The notes under the pieces were generated by a model. That model was not told the DNA's origin and did not search any database. It saw only the letters and a program-made list of their open reading frames with translations. A program made the translations under genes and the position numbers. Source: Solirubrobacter phytolaccae (lineage in GTDB: Bacteria; Actinomycetota; Thermoleophilia; Solirubrobacterales; Solirubrobacteraceae). From it: a stretch of 64,000 nt of DNA. The DNA lies in the NCBI RefSeq assembly GCF_027587195.1, contig NZ_JAPDDP010000029.1, positions 1 through 64,000 on the forward strand, read 5' to 3'. Shown one piece after another: positions 62,309 through 64,000 of the stretch; the stretch's first letter is position 1, and every line of letters begins with the position of its first letter.

Positions 62309-62746
62309 TTGGCCTTCACCGGCACCTTCGAACACAACCTCGACACGAAGAATCGGCTCACGATTCCGTCGAAGTTCAGGGCCGACTTGAGCAAGGGGCT
62401 GTTCCTCTCGCGGGCGATCGAGAACGTCATCAGCCTGTATCCCGCGGAGACCTATACGGCGATGGCGGACCAAGCCCTCGCCGGATTCACGAATCCGCTG
62501 TCCGCGCAGGCACGCGAGACGCGTCGTCTGATCTACGGCACCGCCTTGGAGGCGGAGCTGGACTCCGCCGGTCGCGTGATGCTGACGCCGCGCTTCCTGG
62601 AGCACGCGGGGATCGGCCGCGAGGTCGTCATCACCGGCGTCGGCGACTGCCTCGAGATCTGGGACCGCTCGGCTTGGGCGGACTACGACACCGACCTCAC
62701 CCAGCGAGCGCCTGAGCTCACCGAGTCCCTTGGCCACACTTCTTGA
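62309..62746 (+). CDS. mraZ: Transcriptional regulator MraZ
   Basis: 145 residues from TTG (62309). Two SpoVT-AbrB-like halves: GTFEHNLDTKNRLTIPSKFRADL and EAELDSAGRVMLTPRFLEHAG. MraZ forms octamer or dodecamer rings, represses its own dcw operon through the boxes upstream, and can be antagonised by RsmH. It is followed one base later by rsmH. Confidence 0.95.
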   Translation: MAFTGTFEHNLDTKNRLTIPSKFRADLSKGLFLSRAIENVISLYPAETYTAMADQALAGFTNPLSAQARETRRLIYGTALEAELDSAGRVMLTPRFLEHAGIGREVVITGVGDCLEIWDRSAWADYDTDLTQRAPELTESLGHTS

Positions 62747-62747
62747 C

Positions 62748-63698
62748 ATGCCTCAGACGCACGTTCCGGTCCTAGCCGGCGAGCTGATCGAGGCGCTTGA
62801 CCCGCGCCCCGGCCAGACCGCGATCGACTGCACCCTCGGTGCGGGCGGTCACGCACGCCTCGTCGCCGAGCGCCTCGGCCCGGACGGGACCCTCATCGCC
62901 ATCGACCGCGACCCCACGGCCGAGCCGACCTTCCGCGCGCTGAGCGCCGAGGTCCCGTGCGAGACCCGCTTCATCCGCGCCGACTTCGCGACCGGGCTCG
63001 AGCAGCTCATCGACGAGGGCGTCCGCGTGGACATGGTCTACATGGACCTGGGCGTCAGCTCGATGCAGATCGACACGCGCGAGCGCGGGTTCGCCTATGC
63101 CTACGACGCGCCGCTGGACATGCGGATGGACCCCTCCCAGGAGCTCACCGCCAAGGAGGTCGTGAACACCTGGGAGCGCCGACGCCTCGCGCGCGCGCTC
63201 AAGGACTACGGCGAGGAGCGCTACGCCGACCGGATCGCGGGCGAGATCGTCCGTCGCCGCGCCCGCCAGGAGCTCACCACCACCTTCGAGCTCAACGAAG
63301 CCATCACCGCCGCCGTGCCCGCTCCCGCGCGCTTTGCCGGCGGCCACCCCGCCAAGCGCACGTTCCAGGCGATCCGGATCGTCGTCAACGGCGAGCTCCA
63401 GCAGCTCGAAGACGCCCTTCCGCGCGCCTGGGAAGTGCTGAAGATCGGTGGGCGCCTCGCCGCGCTCTCCTTCCACTCGCTCGAAGATCGCCGCGTCAAG
63501 CACTTCCTGGTCGACAAGGCCCGCGGCTGCATCTGCCCGCCCGACCTCCCCATCTGCGTCTGCGGCAACACGCCGGAGGCGGAACTCGTGCACCGTCGTT
63601 CGGTCGTCGCCACGCCGGGCGAGGTCGCGGCCAATCCCCGTTCGAAGTCGGCTCGCCTCAGGGCCGCTCGCAAGCTCTCCGAGGTGCGTCTTGCCTAA
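62748..63698 (+). CDS. rsmH: 16S rRNA (cytosine1402-N4)-methyltransferase RsmH
   Basis: 316 residues from ATG 62748; a TTG 18 nt upstream lies within the end of mraZ. SAM motif IDCTLGAGGHARLVAERLG, YMDLGVSSMQID, AFAYDAPLDMRMD and RRVKHFLVDKARGCICPPDLPICVCG are all typical. It methylates N4 of C1402 in the ribosomal P site. It belongs to the dcw cluster as second gene. It overlaps the start of ftsL by 8 bp. Confidence 0.97.
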   Translation: MPQTHVPVLAGELIEALDPRPGQTAIDCTLGAGGHARLVAERLGPDGTLIAIDRDPTAEPTFRALSAEVPCETRFIRADFATGLEQLIDEGVRVDMVYMDLGVSSMQIDTRERGFAYAYDAPLDMRMDPSQELTAKEVVNTWERRRLARALKDYGEERYADRIAGEIVRRRARQELTTTFELNEAITAAVPAPARFAGGHPAKRTFQAIRIVVNGELQQLEDALPRAWEVLKIGGRLAALSFHSLEDRRVKHFLVDKARGCICPPDLPICVCGNTPEAELVHRRSVVATPGEVAANPRSKSARLRAARKLSEVRLA

Positions 63699-64000
63699 CT
63701 CGTTCACCCGCTCCCGCACCGCGCCGATCGGCCCGCGGCGCATGTCCGGTCCCGTACGCCGCCCGCTCCCCGCCGGCGCGACGGTCGGCGGCCGTGGCCG
63801 CACGTCCGCCTTCGAGCGGATCGCGCGCCTGCCCGACTACAAGCTCGTCGACCGGCTGCTGCGCTCGCGCGCGTGCATCTGGCTGATCGGGATCATGCTC
63901 GGCGGCATCGTCGCCATGCAGGTGTCGCTGCTCAAGCTCAACACCGGCATCTCGAACGGGTTCCGCGCCGCCGAGACGCTCGAGCACCAGAACGCGCTGC
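63691..64000 (+). CDS. ftsL: FtsL-like division protein, partial
   Basis: The frame from TTG 63691 is open to the window end. About 65 basic, cytoplasmic residues (RMSGPVRRPLPAGATVGGRGRTS, IARLPDYKLVDRLLRSR) precede one membrane helix (ACIWLIGIMLGGIVAMQVSLL) and the start of a coiled coil (KLNTGISNGFRAAETLEHQNAL). This is the layout and position of FtsL/MraZ-cluster cell-division proteins of actinobacteria. The 3' end lies outside the window. Confidence 0.78.
   Translation, partial: MPNSFTRSRTAPIGPRRMSGPVRRPLPAGATVGGRGRTSAFERIARLPDYKLVDRLLRSRACIWLIGIMLGGIVAMQVSLLKLNTGISNGFRAAETLEHQNAL

Overview
The window is a high-GC (roughly 70 percent or more), gene-dense stretch of chromosome. The best guess is a Thermoleophilia/Solirubrobacter-like actinobacterium. 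This is inference, resting on: an mraZ-rsmH-ftsL division cluster with GTGGGG MraZ boxes; F420-type (LLM and PPOX) enzymes; many NarL-type two-component pairs; many exported proteins with Ig-like, FG-GAP, DUF11 and FecR-like domains; and frequent GTG/TTG starts. No rRNA, tRNA, CRISPR array, prophage or insertion sequence was recognised.

Layout. 1-9.6 kb: end of a large Ig-repeat surface protein, a NarL-type kinase/regulator pair, a DUF11-NodB-DUF11 exported deacetylase, a ParB-like protein, a second kinase/regulator pair and a MerR-like regulator. 9.6-14.7 kb: PAP2 phosphatase, PduO-type cobalamin adenosyltransferase divergent from a transcobalamin-like lipoprotein, and the three-gene proton-translocating transhydrogenase. 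14.7-20.8 kb: small exported proteins (one apparently frameshifted), an ohr-ohrR-ohr peroxide cassette with a perfect operator, two DoxX proteins and a third kinase/regulator pair. 20.8-29.7 kb: a MoaD-like protein coupled to a beta-propeller, a HExxH protein, a CAP protein, an ATP-grasp ligase, a LysR regulator facing a membrane gene split by palindromic repeats, DUF899, GNAT and PPOX proteins. 29.7-36.1 kb: exported FG-GAP and Ig-like proteins (one with an in-frame TAG) and an S4-domain protein. 36.1-47.6 kb: trehalose-synthase-like enzyme with an LLM oxidoreductase, GNAT, MOSC, glpD, an exported propeller protein, folP and an unusual Rho-like gene. 47.8-53.5 kb: an OmpR regulator, GAF-GGDEF-EAL and GGDEF proteins, a histidine kinase and CpaB. 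53.5-58.9 kb: a kinase, an SDR, a three-domain APH-M23-aminotransferase fusion, and an ECF sigma factor with its DGPF partner. 58.9-64 kb: tadA-tadB-tadC, then mraZ-rsmH-ftsL running off the end.

Connections. The OmpR regulator at 48326, the kinase at 52029 and tadA at 58935 have alignable 30-nt leaders directly before their ATG. The first and third share a 20-nt identity. This suggests one regulon joining c-di-GMP signalling, CpaB and the Tad pilus motor, although they sit in two blocks. Several monocistronic genes carry a TAnnnT hexamer 6-7 nt before the start codon, consistent with leaderless transcripts.

Most notable oddities: a Rho-like protein that seems to have lost the Q-loop, R-loop and catalytic glutamate but gained a histone-H1-like Lys/Ala/Pro tail; the pilus/c-di-GMP leader motif; a membrane-protein gene split by a 33-bp palindromic tandem repeat; and a hairpin that would sequester the ribosome-binding site of the CAP gene.
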